Made by a program: the position numbers and the translations under genes. From Haberlea rhodopensis (Eukaryota > Streptophyta > Magnoliopsida > Lamiales > Gesneriaceae), in assembly GCA_907163345.1 (NCBI GenBank), contig CAJQUN010000343.1:124001-188000 (forward strand): 64,000 nucleotides of DNA. The letters run 5' to 3'. Positions 33,800-48,100 of this stretch are shown here, piece after piece; positions within the stretch are counted from its first letter, which is position 1; every line of letters starts with the position of its first letter. The notes under the pieces were generated by a model. It worked only from the letters and a program-made list of their open reading frames with translations, did not search any database and was not told the DNA's origin.

Positions 33800-35854
33800 T
33801 GTAAGGACCCTAATCCTTAAATGCGGAATCAAGGCATAATAGAGCTAATATAATGATCAGAGTGAGAAATAACGTGTTGAGTGTATGAGCTTAAGCATTA
33901 CATGCCAAAAATAAGGACTACAAAAGAATGGATTAATTACATTCCCCGTCTAATGAATGTTATCCACTAGTTTTACACTACTCCTAGAGTAGACACTAGG
34001 CAAAATAATCCTGTCCTTCAATTTCCAAAAGCATCCTCAAGCTCACTGTCTCAACCCGTCTAGCCCTCCTATCATGCCAAACGTGTACCTACAAGGACAA
34101 CCCCCAAACATGAGCAATAATAATCATTCATATTCAACACAATATGAAGATAAAGCGTAATGCATAATCAATATAAAACACTTCCTGTTTTCCCATGCAT
34201 TTTAAATGCTTCCCGTTTGGTTGTCCCTGTACCATAACTCATGAGTATAATCAATAGATTATTTTAAATGGTCTAAACATGTCATGAACATATACCATTT
34301 CATCAATACCAAATACTGATCACCAATCCCTAGTCTGTCCATCACAATGTATTTTAATGCCCCTCGCTTATTTACATATAGACGGCATAGGATAACCTCG
34401 CTTCAATGGACTGCGGGACTCCCACCCCTCACCTCTCATTGAGCGGCAAATACCCTTTCCTCGTCCTATATGACAACCACGCTCAAATGTGACATGCGGC
34501 GCTCCCACCCCTCGCTTCACATTTAGCGGAACCAAACCAAATAGCGGCAAGCATTAAAATCATCAAGGGATGACCACGACTCATGGGATATGCACCAATA
34601 ATCATATGCATCTATAAACATCATGCATAACATGTATTTGCATCCACTATGCAATACCACATATATACTTGCATCCACAATGCATAAACAATAAGTATAT
34701 AAGATACATGTACCGTTGGGGTGCCCGTACGTCCACTACGTACCTTTCCAAAATGTAGGGTATGGTAGGACTTCAATGCCTTGGCTGTGTTGCCACCTGG
34801 GTTGGTTCTACACATTCACAAATATCAATATTAGAACCCAATAATAGTCCAATACCAAAAATCCTACAAAAAAATCCAAAAAACCAAATTTTGGCTTTCG
34901 CGATCGATCGCCCCTCACGGCGATCGATCGCCAATCCTCTCTGTCCGAGAATCAAAAATTTGCACCCTTCGGCGATCGATCGCCACCCTTGGCGCGATCG
35001 ATCGCCAGCCGCGCCGATCGATCGCCCAAGAGTGGCGATCGATCGCCAAACGCTGGCAAAACCCACTGCCTGGGCGCGATCGATCGCCTGGAAAGGGGCG
35101 ATCGATCGCCAACCTCTGTTACCCGAAAAACTCCATTTTTGCACCTCAAAATCATTCCAATCCACCCCAACACTTAAACCAACCAACCAACAACATAAAT
35201 ATCAACATAAATCACCAAAACATACATCAAAACAAGTATAAATCTAACCCTTAACCAAAACCACAACAACCCAACACAAACCCATTTTAAAACTATTCAA
35301 AACCAACCCAAACTTAAACAAAACACAACAAAATCAACCATGAGGTATCCATACCTCTTGGGGACCTCAAATCACCCAATATACTCCACAAAATAAGATT
35401 TTGCAAGGGCTTCTCTTCACCCCAAGGCTGGAACTCGAAAATGAGGGGAAGGGTTTGTGTGGGAAATGATTTGGTAAAGTGAAAGTGATTTGGATGAGGT
35501 GGGGTTGGGTATTAAAGTGTTGGGTTTAATAAAATGCATACCAAAATAATTCTATGGTGTATAAAACACCCCAACATGATATTTTTCAAAGCATTTACTC
35601 ATAATGCACCAAATATCAATTAAACATATGATTTCCAATTAATTGCTACCAAAGGCAAATAAATCATGCTTCCAATAATATTTACCCCACATGCACCACA
35701 TGCACCCCGAAATGCAATCCCGGGTCACCCTATCCACATGACCATGCATTTCCATAAGGTAAATAAATTCCAACACATAATTAATTACCACATAATTAAT
35801 CATAATAATCGTAATTAATGCCCAAATGCAATTAACCATTTCGGGGATATCACA
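33800..35854 (-). repeat. Element F left (3') LTR
   Basis: TGTAAGGACCCTAATCCTTAAATG...GGGGATATCACA. Contains foldback 34351-34560, the ACGT hairpin near 34728-34744 and the palindrome array 34900-35109. It is followed by the purine tract (minus ATAAGTAGGGGAGTAT) at 35855. Confidence 0.94.
34900..35109. repeat. Array of eight GATC palindromes in four pairs (F left LTR)
   Basis: Cores CGATCGATCG start at 34901, 34921, 34973, 34995, 35015, 35036, 35077 and 35099; pair partners are 20, 22, 21 and 22 bp apart. In the right LTR (41740-41949) one palindrome has CG to TG (GATCGATTGCC near 41820). Confidence 0.95.
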
Positions 35855-35888
35855 ATACTCCCCTACTTATAAGATTTCGTCCTCGAAA

Positions 35889-38800
35889 TCACATGCACTT
35901 ACCCCAAAAGGAAACTAAACATAAACACATACCAGAGAATAGTTCCGGGTAGTGCTGCACCATATGCCGCTCCGTCTCCCACGTAGCCTCCTCGACACCC
36001 CTGCGATCCCACTGAACCTTGATCATAGGTATCACTTTGTTCCGAAGTCTACGGTCTGCTCGATCCAGAATTCTGACAGGCCGTTCCACATAAGACACAT
36101 CGGACTCTAACTGAACTTCGGAAGGCTGTAACACATGCGACGGATCCGGCTCATACTTCCGCAGCATCGATACATGAAACACATCATGTATCCCAGATAA
36201 AGAAGGCGGCAAGGCTAGTCGGTAAGCTAAGGTGCCAATGCGCTGCAAGATCTCGTACGGTCCAACATACCTCGGAGACAGTTTCCCGCGCATCCCATAT
36301 CGCACAACGCCCCTGAAAGGCGAGATCTTCAAAAAGACCTTATCTCCAAACTGAAATTCCAACGGTCTCCGCCGTTTATTTGCATAAGCTGCATGTCTGT
36401 CCTGGGCCGCTTTCATTTTCTGCCTTATTGTCTTTATCTTTCCTTCCATCTCTCGAATCAACTCCGGTCCTCCGACCGATCTGCGGTCCAAATCATCCCA
36501 ACACAAGGGTGATCTACACCGTCTGCCATAAAGAGCTTCAAACGGAGCCATCTGAATACTCGCCTGGTAGCTATTGTTATAAGAAAACTCTACCAAAGGC
36601 ACTGAATCCTGCCAAGAGGCATCGAACTCCAAAACACAAGCTCTTAACATGTCCTCGAGCGTCTGAATAGTGCGCTCGGTCTGGCCATCCGTCTGAGGAT
36701 GATAAGCAGTACTCAATCTGACTTCAGTTCCCAAGGCTGACTGAAGGCCTTCCCAAAAATGAGATGTGAATCGCGGATCTCGATCTGACACTATCGAAAC
36801 GGGGATCCCATGCAATCTCACCACCTCTCTAATATACAACTGCGCCATCCTCAAAAATGTGAAAGTCATGCTGTAGCGGATAAAATGAGCCACCTTGGTC
36901 AATCGATCCACAATCACCCAAATAGCATCGAAGCCTGAAGCACTCCTCGGCAAATGAGTCACGAAGTCCATGGAAATGTGCTCCCACTTCCACTTCGGTA
37001 TCTCCAAGCTTCTCAGCTCGCCGCCAGGTCTTTGTCTCTCTGCCTTAACCCGCTGGCAGATCAAACACCTCTTCACAAAAGCGATGACATCTGATTTCAT
37101 CCTTTTCCACCAAAAATGACCACGCAAATCTCTGTACATCTTCTTCCCGCCTGGGTGGATGCTAAGTCTGCTACTGTGAGCTCGCTCCAAGATCCCTTTA
37201 CGCAACTCCGGCGTACTCGGAACCACCCAACGGTTCCCCAATCTCAAGGATCCATCATCTGCCACCCTGAACTTCGTTGGCTGACCAAGATGTACTAAAG
37301 ATAACCACCTCTGAACCTCATCATCTGACCTCTGAGCTCTCCTGATGTTTTCATAGATGTCTGGCTCAGCTAACAGAGTCGATACATACACAGGCGATGC
37401 ATCAATGTCAAAGTCATAGCCCAAATGACAATAGGAGGTCATCATAGCCGACAGATGAATGACGTCCTCAGCAGAACTCCTCACTTTCCGGCTCAAAGCG
37501 TCTGCTGTCAAATTGGCTTTCCCCGGATGGTACTCTATCTCGCAGTCATAGTCCTTGAGTAGGTCCATCCACCTCCTCTGCCTCATGTTCAGCTCTGCCT
37601 GAGTGAATAAAAACTTGAGGCTTTTGTGATCCGTGTAGATGGTAAACGAAGTACCATACAAATAATGCCTCCAGATCTTCAGGGCAAAGATGATAGCCGC
37701 CAATTCCAAGTCATGAACTGAATATCTGGTCTCATGCGGCTTCAACTGCCTCGATGCATAAGCTACCACATGCTTATCTTGCATCAGAACACATCCAAGG
37801 CCCTGAAGCGATGCGTCAGTATACAGAACAAATCTGGAGTTCTCCGTAGGGATCACTAACACTGGCGCCGTCGTCAAGCGGTGCTTCAACTCCTGGAAGC
37901 TCTCCTCACAAGCTTCTGACCAAAAGAAAGGTACACCCTTCTGAGTCAACTGAGTCAACGGCTTGGCAATCTTCGAAAAGCCCTCGACAAAGCGCCGATA
38001 ATACCCGGCCAAACCAAGAAAACTCCGAATCTCTGGCACAGAAGTGGGGGCAGCCCACTCCATCACAGCCTCAATCTTCTTGGGATCTACAGATATCCCG
38101 CTGCTCGATATGACATGCCCCAGAAACACTACACTGCTCAGCCAAAATTCACACTTACTGAGCTTAGCATATAACTGATGTTCTCTGAGAATCTGAAGCA
38201 CTGTCCTCAAGTGTTTCACATGTTCTTCCTCGCTCCGGGAGTAGATGAGAATGTCGTCAATAAATACAATGACGAACTGATCAAGATACTGCTGAAACAC
38301 TCTGTTCATCAGACTCATGAAGACTGCTGGAGCATTCGTCACGCCGAACGGCATCACTAGGAACCCATAATGCCCGTATCGAGTCCGGAATGCTGTCTTC
38401 TGCACATCTTCCTCTCTGACCCGAATCTGATGATACCCGGATCTCAAATCAATCTTGCTATACACCCTGGTACCTTGCAACTGATCAAACAAGTCATCTA
38501 TCCTTGGGAGAGGATACTTGTTCTTCACTGTAGCCTTATTCAGTTGCCGGTAATCGATACACAACCGCATCGAACCATCCTTCTTCTTCACAAAGAGAAC
38601 TGGTGCGCCCCATGGCGACACGCTCGGGCGTATATATCCCTTGTCCAAGAGATCCTGCAACTGTTCTTTCAACTCTCTCAACTCTGCCGGTGCCATCCTA
38701 TAAGGTGCACAAGAGATAGCGGATGTCCCTGGCAACAGCTCGATCCCAAACTCAACTTCCCTAGCCGGTGGGAATCCTGGGATCTCTTCTGGGAATACAT

Positions 38801-40432
38801 CAGCAAACTCTGCTACCACTGGTACATCCTCAACTCTGAGTTCCTTACTCTTCCCAGACGTGTCCACGGCATAGATAAGATAGCCCGTGTGGCCACGTTC
38901 TAACAACTGAGTCATCTTGATCGCTGAAATCAACGGAATCTTCGCACGAGAACCGTTGCCATAGAAAGTCCACTGACTGCCCAACTCAGGTCTGAACTTC
39001 ACTGTCCTCTGTCGGCAATCTACCACTACCTGATATCTGTTCAGAACATCAATACCCAAGATGCAGTCGAAGTCTGACATACCCAATACGATCAAGTCTG
39101 CCTTCAATTCGTTGCCCTCAAAATAAATGAGGCAGTCTTCCATAAACTGATCAGCAATAACATTCCTTCCAGTGGGTGTCGAGACAAGGAGAGGCGTGGG
39201 TAAAGAAGACGTGCGCATATGGTGTCTTTCCACAAAACCCACCGATACAAAAGAATGGGAGGCACCTGTATCGATCAAAATAAAAGCAGGGTACGTAAAT
39301 AAATGACACGTACCGGCAATCACCTCCTCTAGGGCTGCCTGAGCCTGCTCCCTGGTCAGTGCATACACCTGTCCCTGGGGCGGTCCTACTGTCTGACCTC
39401 CCGATGGTCGAGGCCCAAACTGCTGCCTCTGCTGCACTGTCCTATCCTCAAACCTCGGCCTGTTGCCCTGAAACTCAGACTGTCCTCCCCGTGTGGGGCA
39501 ATACCGAGCAATGTGGCCCATCTTGCCACAGACATAACATGCAGGACACTTGTTTGAAGAATGTGGCCCTCCACAATTATTGCACCTCGGCTCTCCCGGC
39601 CTATCCCCTTGTGAAGATCCTCTATTGGCCGACCAATTGCCCTTCTTGCCATCCTTCTTCTGACCAAAGTGTTTCTTTCCACCATACCGTGAAGATGAAG
39701 AGGCACCACGGGGCTTAAATGGCTCACCCCGAGGCCTCAAACTGTCACTAGTCTGCCTCTGTTGCGGTACCGGTGGTGGCATAGCGTAAGCTCCCACTCC
39801 TAGCTCAGCAAGCTCCGCTCTTGTGAGAGCATCATCAAAAGAAGTTGGGTTATTAGTGATAACCCGGTCATAGAGCTCCGGTCGCAATCCCTTCATAAAG
39901 TTTCTCATCTTAGCGTGTCCACTGGTGGCAATGTGGGGGACGTACCTCAGCAATGAAGAGTACCGTGTGGCATAGTCTGCCACTGTCATGTTCCCCTGCC
40001 TCAGACTTGTAAACTCGTCCTCCTTTGTCTGTCTTGCTGCTGCAGAGAAGTACCGGTTCAAAAACCTAGTCCTGAAGAGTGTCCAGTCAATCACAGCACC
40101 CAGTGCTCTCATCTCCATTACTGTGCTCCTCCACCACATCAGAGGTTTCTTGGCTAATTGAAACTCCGCCAGCCTCAGCCAAGCTGTCACAGCACAAGGA
40201 GCCGATACAAAGATCTGCTCTAGTCTTTCCAACCACTTTCAGCCTCTTCTCCGGACTCTGTCCCCTCAAACCGGGGCGGATGATAAGATAGAAATTGTGT
40301 CAGACTGATCTCACCCGGTAGCAATAACTGAACCACTGGTTCCATTCCCACAGCCGGTGGAGGTAGAGGGTTTGTTTGTCCAACACTAGCATTCATGCTC
40401 CCCATATCACCGACTTCCTCATTAGCAGCCAT
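35889..40432 (-). pseudogene. Gag-Pol polyprotein of element F, one frameshift in gag
   Basis: Same architecture as the D polyprotein and highly similar: Gag, two zinc knuckles (CNNCGGPHSSNKC, CYVCGKMGHIARYC), protease LIDTGASHSF, RT with FIDD, RNase H, integrase with SDRDPRF and QTDGQTERT, GPY motif, chromodomain. Start is the ATG at 40432 (MAANEE). The frame breaks near 40237-40239, where one base of ACTCTTC is missing relative to D and H, so the first about 65 residues are out of frame with the remaining 1447 codons. The rest, including all catalytic residues I checked, is open to 35889. The C-terminus is shorter than in D (ends LVSFWGKCM). A sequencing error at the frameshift cannot be excluded. 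Confidence 0.92.
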
Positions 40433-40625
40433 GCTGTAACACAAATGTTAACAACAATTCCAAAGCAATACATGATATACCGTTAGATAACAGGAGTGAT
40501 ATAAGCATGTTAGTATAACAGGATATACAAAATATGCACCACATGCATAAACATGCTTCAAATGTAAGCACCTAGCCTATCATGCTAAGGCTACCCTTCA
40601 CTCGTTCCCGGGTTCTCTAACCACT

Positions 40626-40637
40626 GCTCTAATACCA
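40626..40637 (-). promoter_or_regulatory. Primer-binding site of element F (one mismatch)
   Basis: Minus strand TGGTATTAGAGC; D and H have TGGTATCAGAGC. One mismatch to tRNA-iMet. Confidence 0.85.
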
Positions 40638-40641
40638 CTAA

Positions 40642-42693
40642 TGTAAGGACCCTAATCCTTAAATGCGGAATCAAGGCATAATAGAGCTAATATAATGATC
40701 AGAGTGAGAAATAACGTGTTGAGTGTATGAGCTTAAGCATTACATGCCAAAAATAAGGACTACAAAAGAATGGATTAATTACATTCCCCGTCTAATGAAT
40801 GTTATCCACTAGTTTTACACTACTCCTAGAGTAGACACTAGGCAAAATAATCCTGTCCTTCAATTTCCAAAAGCATCCTCAAGCTCACTGTCTCAACCCG
40901 TCTAGCCCTCCTATCATGCCAAACGTGTACCTACAAGGACAACCCCCAAACATGAGCAATAATAATCATTCATATTCAACACAATATGAAGATAAAGCGT
41001 AATGCATAATCAATATAAAACACTTCCTGTTTTCCCATGCATTTTAAATGCTTCCCGTTTGGTTGTCCCTGTACCATAACTCATGAATATAATCAATAGA
41101 TTATTTTAAATGGTCTAAACATGTCATGAACATATACCATTTCATCAATACCAAATACTGATCACCAATCCCTAGTGTCCATCACAATGTATTTTAATGC
41201 CCCTCGCTTATTTACATATAGACGGCATAGGATAACCTCGCTTCAATGGACTGCGGGACTCCCACCCCTCGCCTCTCATTGAGCGGCAAATACCCTTTCC
41301 TCGTCCTATATGATAACCACGCTCAAATGTGACATGCGGCGCTCCCACCCCTCGCTTCACATTTAGCGGAACCAAACCAAATAGCGGCAAGCATTAAAAT
41401 CATCAAGGGATGACCACGACTCATGGGATATGCACCAATAATCATATGCATCTATAAACATCATGTATAACATGTATTTGCATCCACTATGCAATACCAC
41501 ATATATACTTGCATCCACAATGCATAAACAATAAGTATATAAGATACATGTACCGTTGGGGTGCCCGTACGTCCACTACGTACCTTTCCAAAATGTAGGG
41601 TATGGTAGGACTTCAATGCCTTGGCTGTGTTGCCACCTGGGTTGGTTCTACACATTCACAAATATCAATATTAGAACCCAATAATAGTCCAATACCAAAA
41701 ATCCTACAAAAAAATCCAAAAAACCAAATTTTGGCTTTCGCGATCGATCGCCCCTCACGGCGATCGATCGCCAATCCTCTCTGTCCGAGAATCAAAAATT
41801 TGCACCCTTCGGCGATCGATTGCCACCCTTGGCACGATCGATCGCCAGCCGCGCCGATCGATCGCCCAAGAGTGGCGATCGATCGCCAAACGCTGGCAAA
41901 ACCCACTGCCTGGGCGCGATCGATCGCCTGGAAAGGGGCGATCGATCGCCAACCTCTGTTACCCGAAAAACTCCATTTTTGCACCTCAAAATCATTCCAA
42001 TCCACCCCAACACTTAAACCAACCAACCAACAACATAAATATCAACATAAATCACCAAAACATACATCAAAACAGGTATAAATCTAACCCTTAACCAAAA
42101 CCACAACAACCCAACACAAACCCATTTTAAAACCATTCAAAACCAACCCAAACTTAAACAAAACACAACAAAATCAACCATGAGGTATCCATACCTCTTG
42201 GGACCTCAAATCACCCAATATACTCCACAAAATAAGATTTTGCAAGGGCTTCTCTTCACCCCAAGGCTGTAACTCGAAAATGAGGGGAAGGGTTTGTGTG
42301 GGAAATGATTTGGTAAAGTGAAAGTGATTTGGATGAGGTGGGGTTGGGTATAAAAGTGTTGGGTTTAATAAAATGCATACCAAAATAATTCTATGGTGTA
42401 TAAAACACCCCAACATGATATTTTTCAAAGCATTTACTCATAATGCACCAAATATCAATTAAACACATGATTTCCAATTAATTGCTACCAAAGGCAAATA
42501 AATCATGCTTCCAATAATATTTACCCCACATGCACCACATGCACCCCGAAATGCAATCCCGGGTCACCCTATCCACATGACCATGCATTTCCATAAGGTA
42601 AATAAATTCCAACACATAATTAATTACCACATAATTAATCATAATAATCGTAATTAATGCCCAAATGCAATTAACCATTTCGGGGATATCACA
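40642..42693 (-). repeat. Element F right (5') LTR
   Basis: Matches 33800-35854 with about a dozen differences, several of them CG to TG or CA (for example GATTGCC and GGCACGATCG in the palindrome array). Array at 41740-41949. Confidence 0.94.
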
Positions 42694-42698
42694 CGAAA

Positions 42699-42973
42699 TC
42701 AACGGAATCTTGGGAGGAGAGCCGTCCCCATAGAAGGTCCACTGAAACCCCTGATCAGACAGAAAACGCACCATCCTCTGTCGGCAATCAACCACAGCCT
42801 GATATCTGCTCAACACATCAATGCCGACAATGCAGTCAAAATATGCCATATTCAACAAAATCAAATCGGCCCTCAGATCATTGCCTTCAAAATAAATGAG
42901 GCAATCAGATAACAGTCGATCCGTAATCACATGTTTTCCCGTGGGTGTCGAGACCATAAGAGGCGTGGGCAAC
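42699..42973 (-). pseudogene. Element C protease fragment (middle piece)
   Basis: Continuation of the C polyprotein after F. The minus frame reads QLPTPLMVSTPTGKHVITD, then ILLNMAYFDCIVGIDVLSRY, the part of the protease domain after the catalytic DTGA motif. The DTGA-bearing piece is at 49012-49481. It ends at the duplication gcaac of the C' insertion. Confidence 0.88.
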
Positions 42974-43911
42974 TGTGATATCCCCAAAATGATTATGTGT
43001 TATTTTAAACATTAATCATGTTATGAATATTATGGTATTAATTCTTTGTGTTGAATTAATTATATTGGGGAAATTTATTTCATGGTGTATGTGAAGTATG
43101 TTGGGAATTTGGGTTGTGGCATGATTATTTGGGGTGGGTGTTAATTGTTTTGGTGAAGCATATTTATTTGAAAATTGAAGTATTTTATTGTTTAAATACT
43201 AAGTGAGGATATTTTAATACATCGTGCTAAATACCGGGACCAAAACATAACACATCATACCACCCAACACCCAACCACCCCCCCAACCCATGCTACAAGT
43301 GGCTGATTGCCCATGCCTCTTTCCCCACTCCCCCACTCCACTTCCCACGTCTGAAACTCCTCCATTCTCTCCCCAAATATCGTCCAACAATTGCTGAGCA
43401 AGATAGGGAGAAGATCAGCCATTTTTGTTGCTAAGAAACCTTCCAAAAATCGGAGTAAAAGAGGGTGAGAAACCATGTTCTGTTTTGGGTTAAGTTCTGT
43501 TTGAGTTCATGCTTTTTGTTGGTGTAAAAATGGCATGCTAGCTTAGGTTTTGTTGAACCTTCGAATTAAGTACATTTATGGTGTCTTTATGAAGTCCCTA
43601 GCATGTTTACTTGAGCATGTTCTATGTGTTATGTGGTAGATTTGTTGGCTTGAATATATGTGTTCGAAAATCTGGGTAAAGAAATATGTTACCCTGTTTC
43701 CAGAAAGCTTGGGTGAGCATTGATGTTGTTGGGTGATTTTCAAGCATGTGGGTTTTAAGTATGGGTATAAATTTGATATGAATACACTCAGGGTATTATG
43801 TTGTAGCTCTTAACACATTTGTTCAAGCATGAGGTGTGCCTTATATGCTAGATTGGATGGTATGATTATGAGTGTTCGGAAATCTGGAAAATATCGCGCA
43901 CAGAGCATGTG

Positions 43912-44060
43912 GCGATCGATCGCTACAAACTCGACGATCGATCGCCGAAGGCCAGTAGTCAAAATCAAAGGCTGGCGATCGATCGCCATGAATGGCGCGA
44001 TCGATTGCCATGGGCCAGTGAAGTCTGGCGATCGATCGCCTCGATGTAGCGATCGATCGC
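43912..44060. repeat. Palindrome array of C' (six in three pairs)
   Basis: GCGATCGATCGC-type palindromes from 43912 to 44060 in reverse orientation relative to the other arrays; the spacers read CCAGTAG and CCAGTGAAG, the complements of CTACTGG and CTTCACTGG. One has CG to TG (GATCGATTGCC). Confidence 0.9.
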
Positions 44061-45176
44061 CAGATGCAGAACAAAGGAAAATGAAGTTTTTTGTTGGATT
44101 GTTGATTTTGGTCTATAAATTGGCATCTAATATTGTGTTGTACACTGGTGTAGAGCCTTCACAGATAGCTACACAATGCAGGGGATAGAGTCCTGCAACA
44201 CACCATATTTTGGAAAGGTACGTAAGCGACGTACGGGCATCCCAACGGTAACATGTATTATATATTCATTATTTGGCATGTGATAGATGCAAAGTGGTGC
44301 ATTATGAGTATGATACATGTTGTTATGCATTGTTGTTGCATGTGTATCTTGTGGAATAAATGGTGTGTATTCCACGAGTCAGGATTATCCCAGTGATGAT
44401 TTTAATGCTTACCGCTTATACCACTAAAAATGTGGAGCGGGAGGGGGGAGGCTCGCTTGCACATGGAGGCGAGGTATGCCATACGAAGCGAAGAAGAGAT
44501 ACCGCTTGTATGAAGAAGCGAAGAAGAAATACCGCTTGTTAAGAAAATTACGAAGCGAGGGGCATTAAAATACACTAATGATAAACTGACTAAGAAAGAT
44601 CTAAGATTAAGAAGTGAAGTTATGTCATGACATTTATTTAAAGAAGCCATAATTTCATATAATGATTTGATTATGAGCTATGGTACAGGGACAACCAATG
44701 GGCGTTTTAAATGCATTGGAAATACAGGAAATATTTTATATCTATGATTGTGCATTATGCTTTACATTCATATTATGTTGAATATGAATTATGATGTGCT
44801 CATGTGTTGGGGGTTGTCTTTGTAGGTGCATTTAATACAGAGAACAAGGGTCGGGGTTGACACGTTGAGCTTTAAGGAGTGCTACAGGATTAGCAGATCA
44901 GAGTTTCATTTTGTATAGTTTCTACAAGGAGTGTACTAGAACTATAGTCTTACACGCTGTTACTAAGAAATGTAACTAATCCCTTTTGAAATTCTTTTGG
45001 TACTGTAATATCTATAAGCTCAGGATATCAACACGGCCTAATACTCTGATTTATGAATGATTAGTTCTCTTTTTTTTTTTGATTGGTAAATAAATATATT
45101 ATAGATCAAAACCAAACCAATGCACGAGCATCATCCGCATACAAACAAAAAGAACAACATAAAACAGAAGCTAGTC

Positions 45177-48100
45177 CTAGAAATTACCCCTTAGATAAAT
45201 GTCACTAGGGAATAATTTATACATCAAGCTCAAAACCATCAACCTAATTTTATCAAAGACTTTGCATACCTCATCCCGAGCACCTTCGAACCTCATTGAG
45301 TTGCGCTGGATCCAGATGTGATAGACCGTTGCAGCTAAGGCAATCCCTCGAGCTTTCATTATCCGGGAGGACCATCGGTATTGTTTCTTAAACCTCTTTA
45401 AAGCACTCTTGATTGTTGTCATTGAGTACGGGGTATGAAGCCAAGCACGTACCATAGACCAAATTGCCGAGCTATAAGGGCATGCAAAGAATAGGTGATC
45501 CAGTGATTCTGAGTTCGAGGAACACATAGCACATGTCTTATCAGGTACAAAGGAGAGGCGGTCCACAGTTGGAAGACGATTGTGGGCACATAACCATAGT
45601 GTAAAAGCATGCTTTGGTAGGAGGTAATTCTTCCAAATAAAGGAAGCCCAAGGAACTTTCTGACTTTTTGGCATGAAGAATCTGTAGGCATTGGAAGAGC
45701 CATGGAGATCAGCACCAAACCAAGAAGTAATCAAGCTGGTTGCAACGGCAGGCGAGCCACTGACAGCCATAACCTCATCCCGAATCTGTAGCAATCGTTT
45801 AAGAAGCGGTGAATCTGTAGCTTTTTGAACTCTGCACCAGATATTATAATGTTGAAGGTAGTTGCTATGAACCCATTTAATCCATAGAGATTGCTTATCT
45901 GAGTGAATATCCCATAGGACCTTCGACAATAATGACTTGTTCCAACTCTTTAGGTCCCGCAGACCCAAGCCCCCTTCCTCTTTATGTAAACACATTGTCG
46001 ACCAGGAGATAGGGGATGATTGGAATTCCAAACAAAACCCCTACAGATGCTATAAATCTTGTCAATAATACCAAAAGGAATTGGTAGAATGGATAACCAG
46101 AAGCACTCCACACATTGCAAGACAGTTCGAATGAGTTCAATTTTACCCGCATAAGATAGAGAGTTTCACGGCCATCTTTCAATGCGGGAGCTCAGACTGC
46201 TAATAAGGGTGCCAAAATCTGCATACCTCAGTTTTTCCGAAGCAAGAGGAACACCCAAGTACCGAAAAGGCATGGTACCTTGACTGAATCCAGTGATGTT
46301 GTGAATATGCAAGCGTGTTCGATCATCATTGCCTGCACTATATATGCATGATTTAAGCCCATTGGCTCGAAGGCCGGCACATCTACTGAATTTGTTGAGG
46401 CTATCTGAGAGAATCTGAACAGAGGGCAGATCAGCTCTAGCAAAAAGAAGTAAATCATCAGCATAAGCCAGATGTGTGATACTCAAGCTCTTACACAGGG
46501 GGTGATAGTTAAAATCTGAATCTGTGTTGACAGATTTAAGCATCCGAGAATAGTATTCGATACAAAGAGCAAACAAGAACGGGGAAAGAGGGTCACCCTG
46601 TCGTAAACCCTTCTTCCCAGGGAAGAAACCAAATAACCCTCCATTGAGCGTAATAGAATAAGAGGCCGAGGTGACACAGGCCAATATCCATCGGACAAAA
46701 CCCGGAGGAAATTGCAATCCCAAGAGGACCTGTCGAAGGAACACCCAATTCACAGTGTCAAATGCCTTTTGAAGATCAACTTTGAGGATACATCTCGGTG
46801 AAGCTCGCTTGCGATTATATTTTCTCAGCAGCTCTTGAGCCAAATGAATATTATCCGCTAGGTTGCGGCCCTTCACAAAGGCACCTTGCGCCGGATCAAC
46901 TATAGTATCAAGGACTGAGACCAACCAAGTAGCCAAAATCTTGGAAATAATTTTGTATACCGTGTTACATCAAGAGATAGGTCGAAAGTCAGTCACACGA
47001 GAAGCATGCGAGGACTTCGGGATGAGGGCAATAACTGCATGATTCAGTTGTTTAAGTATAGACCCCGAGCTGAAAAACTCCATTACAGCACCCACTAAAT
47101 CACCTTCAATGATTGGCCACACTTTTTTGAAAAAGAAAGCATTTAATCCATCCGGCCCCGGCGCTTTGTCATCCCCAATATCAAGCAATGCCTTCGAATT
47201 TCAGCAGCAGAAATGGGTTCGACCAGTGATGCACCCTGCTGTGCATCGATAAGGGGCCTATGGTTGATAACATTCAAATCAATTGGCTCACATATAGAAG
47301 AGGAGCCCAACAATGCCGAGTAGTAGCTTACAAAGGCAACCGAGACCTCCTGCAAGTTTTTGGTCCGAGACCCATCATCATTAAGAAGAGAAACAATAGA
47401 ATTCCTCTTAATGTTGCGCTTAGACAGATCATGAAAGAATCGGGTACATCTATCTCCATCAAGCAAATAAGAGCACCTAGATTTTTGTGCAAAGAATGAT
47501 CTTTCGGCATCCGCATAGAACCAAGCCTTTTTCTTGAGCAATGCAACCGCACCCTGATCCATAGGAGGATTAGTGTTCGAAGGAGGCATTAGAAGCTTGC
47601 TTTGGGCATCCTGTGAGGCCGATGATGCACTAGCAGCCCTAGTCGAAATATGGGAGAAATGCAACCTATTGAGTAGCTTCAGTTGCTTCTTGACAAGCTT
47701 CAATTTGGTGCATAAGGCAAATTGACGAGTGCCAAAGACATTGGAGCCCCAACAGTGTTGTATAAGATCTAGAAAAGATTCATGAGAAGCCCACATATTA
47801 TAGAATTTAAATGATTTAGTTACCTTTTCATGAGCATCCAGTAACGATACAATACAGGGTGAGTGGTCCGAGAGGCATCCCGGAGGTAGGAACTCAGTAA
47901 CTGCATGAAACGATAGATTCCACCAAAATTCATTAACAATAGCCCGATCCAATTTGGACATGATCATATTATTTGTCCAAGTGAAATAGCACCCAGAAGA
48001 AGGCAAGTCTGATAGGCTTGTATCCACACAACAAGAAATCGGATCACGAGTTTCATAACCTGTAACAGGACACCCATTGAGCTTCTCCTCTGATTTGAAA

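Larger units (their letters stand above)
33800..42693 (-). mobile_element. Element F: Ty3/gypsy chromovirus, almost intact, TSD cgaaa
   Basis: 8894-bp minus-strand element with LTRs of 2055 and 2052 bp. Target duplication cgaaa is at 33795-33799 and 42694-42698. The interrupted C frame reads across the two sides (minus ...ISAVKMSRLLERGH). The primer site is changed by one base and gag has one frameshift; everything else is complete. LTRs differ at about a dozen places, so it is older than D. Confidence 0.94.

Noticed and set aside
34773..35241. Long open frames on both strands with repeated IDR/RSIA/DRS residues (also at 20586, 22241, 41602, 43829, 50503, 54774)
   Set aside because: A repeated GATC tetramer contains no stop in any frame, so palindrome arrays create chance frames; no domain, and they sit in LTRs.
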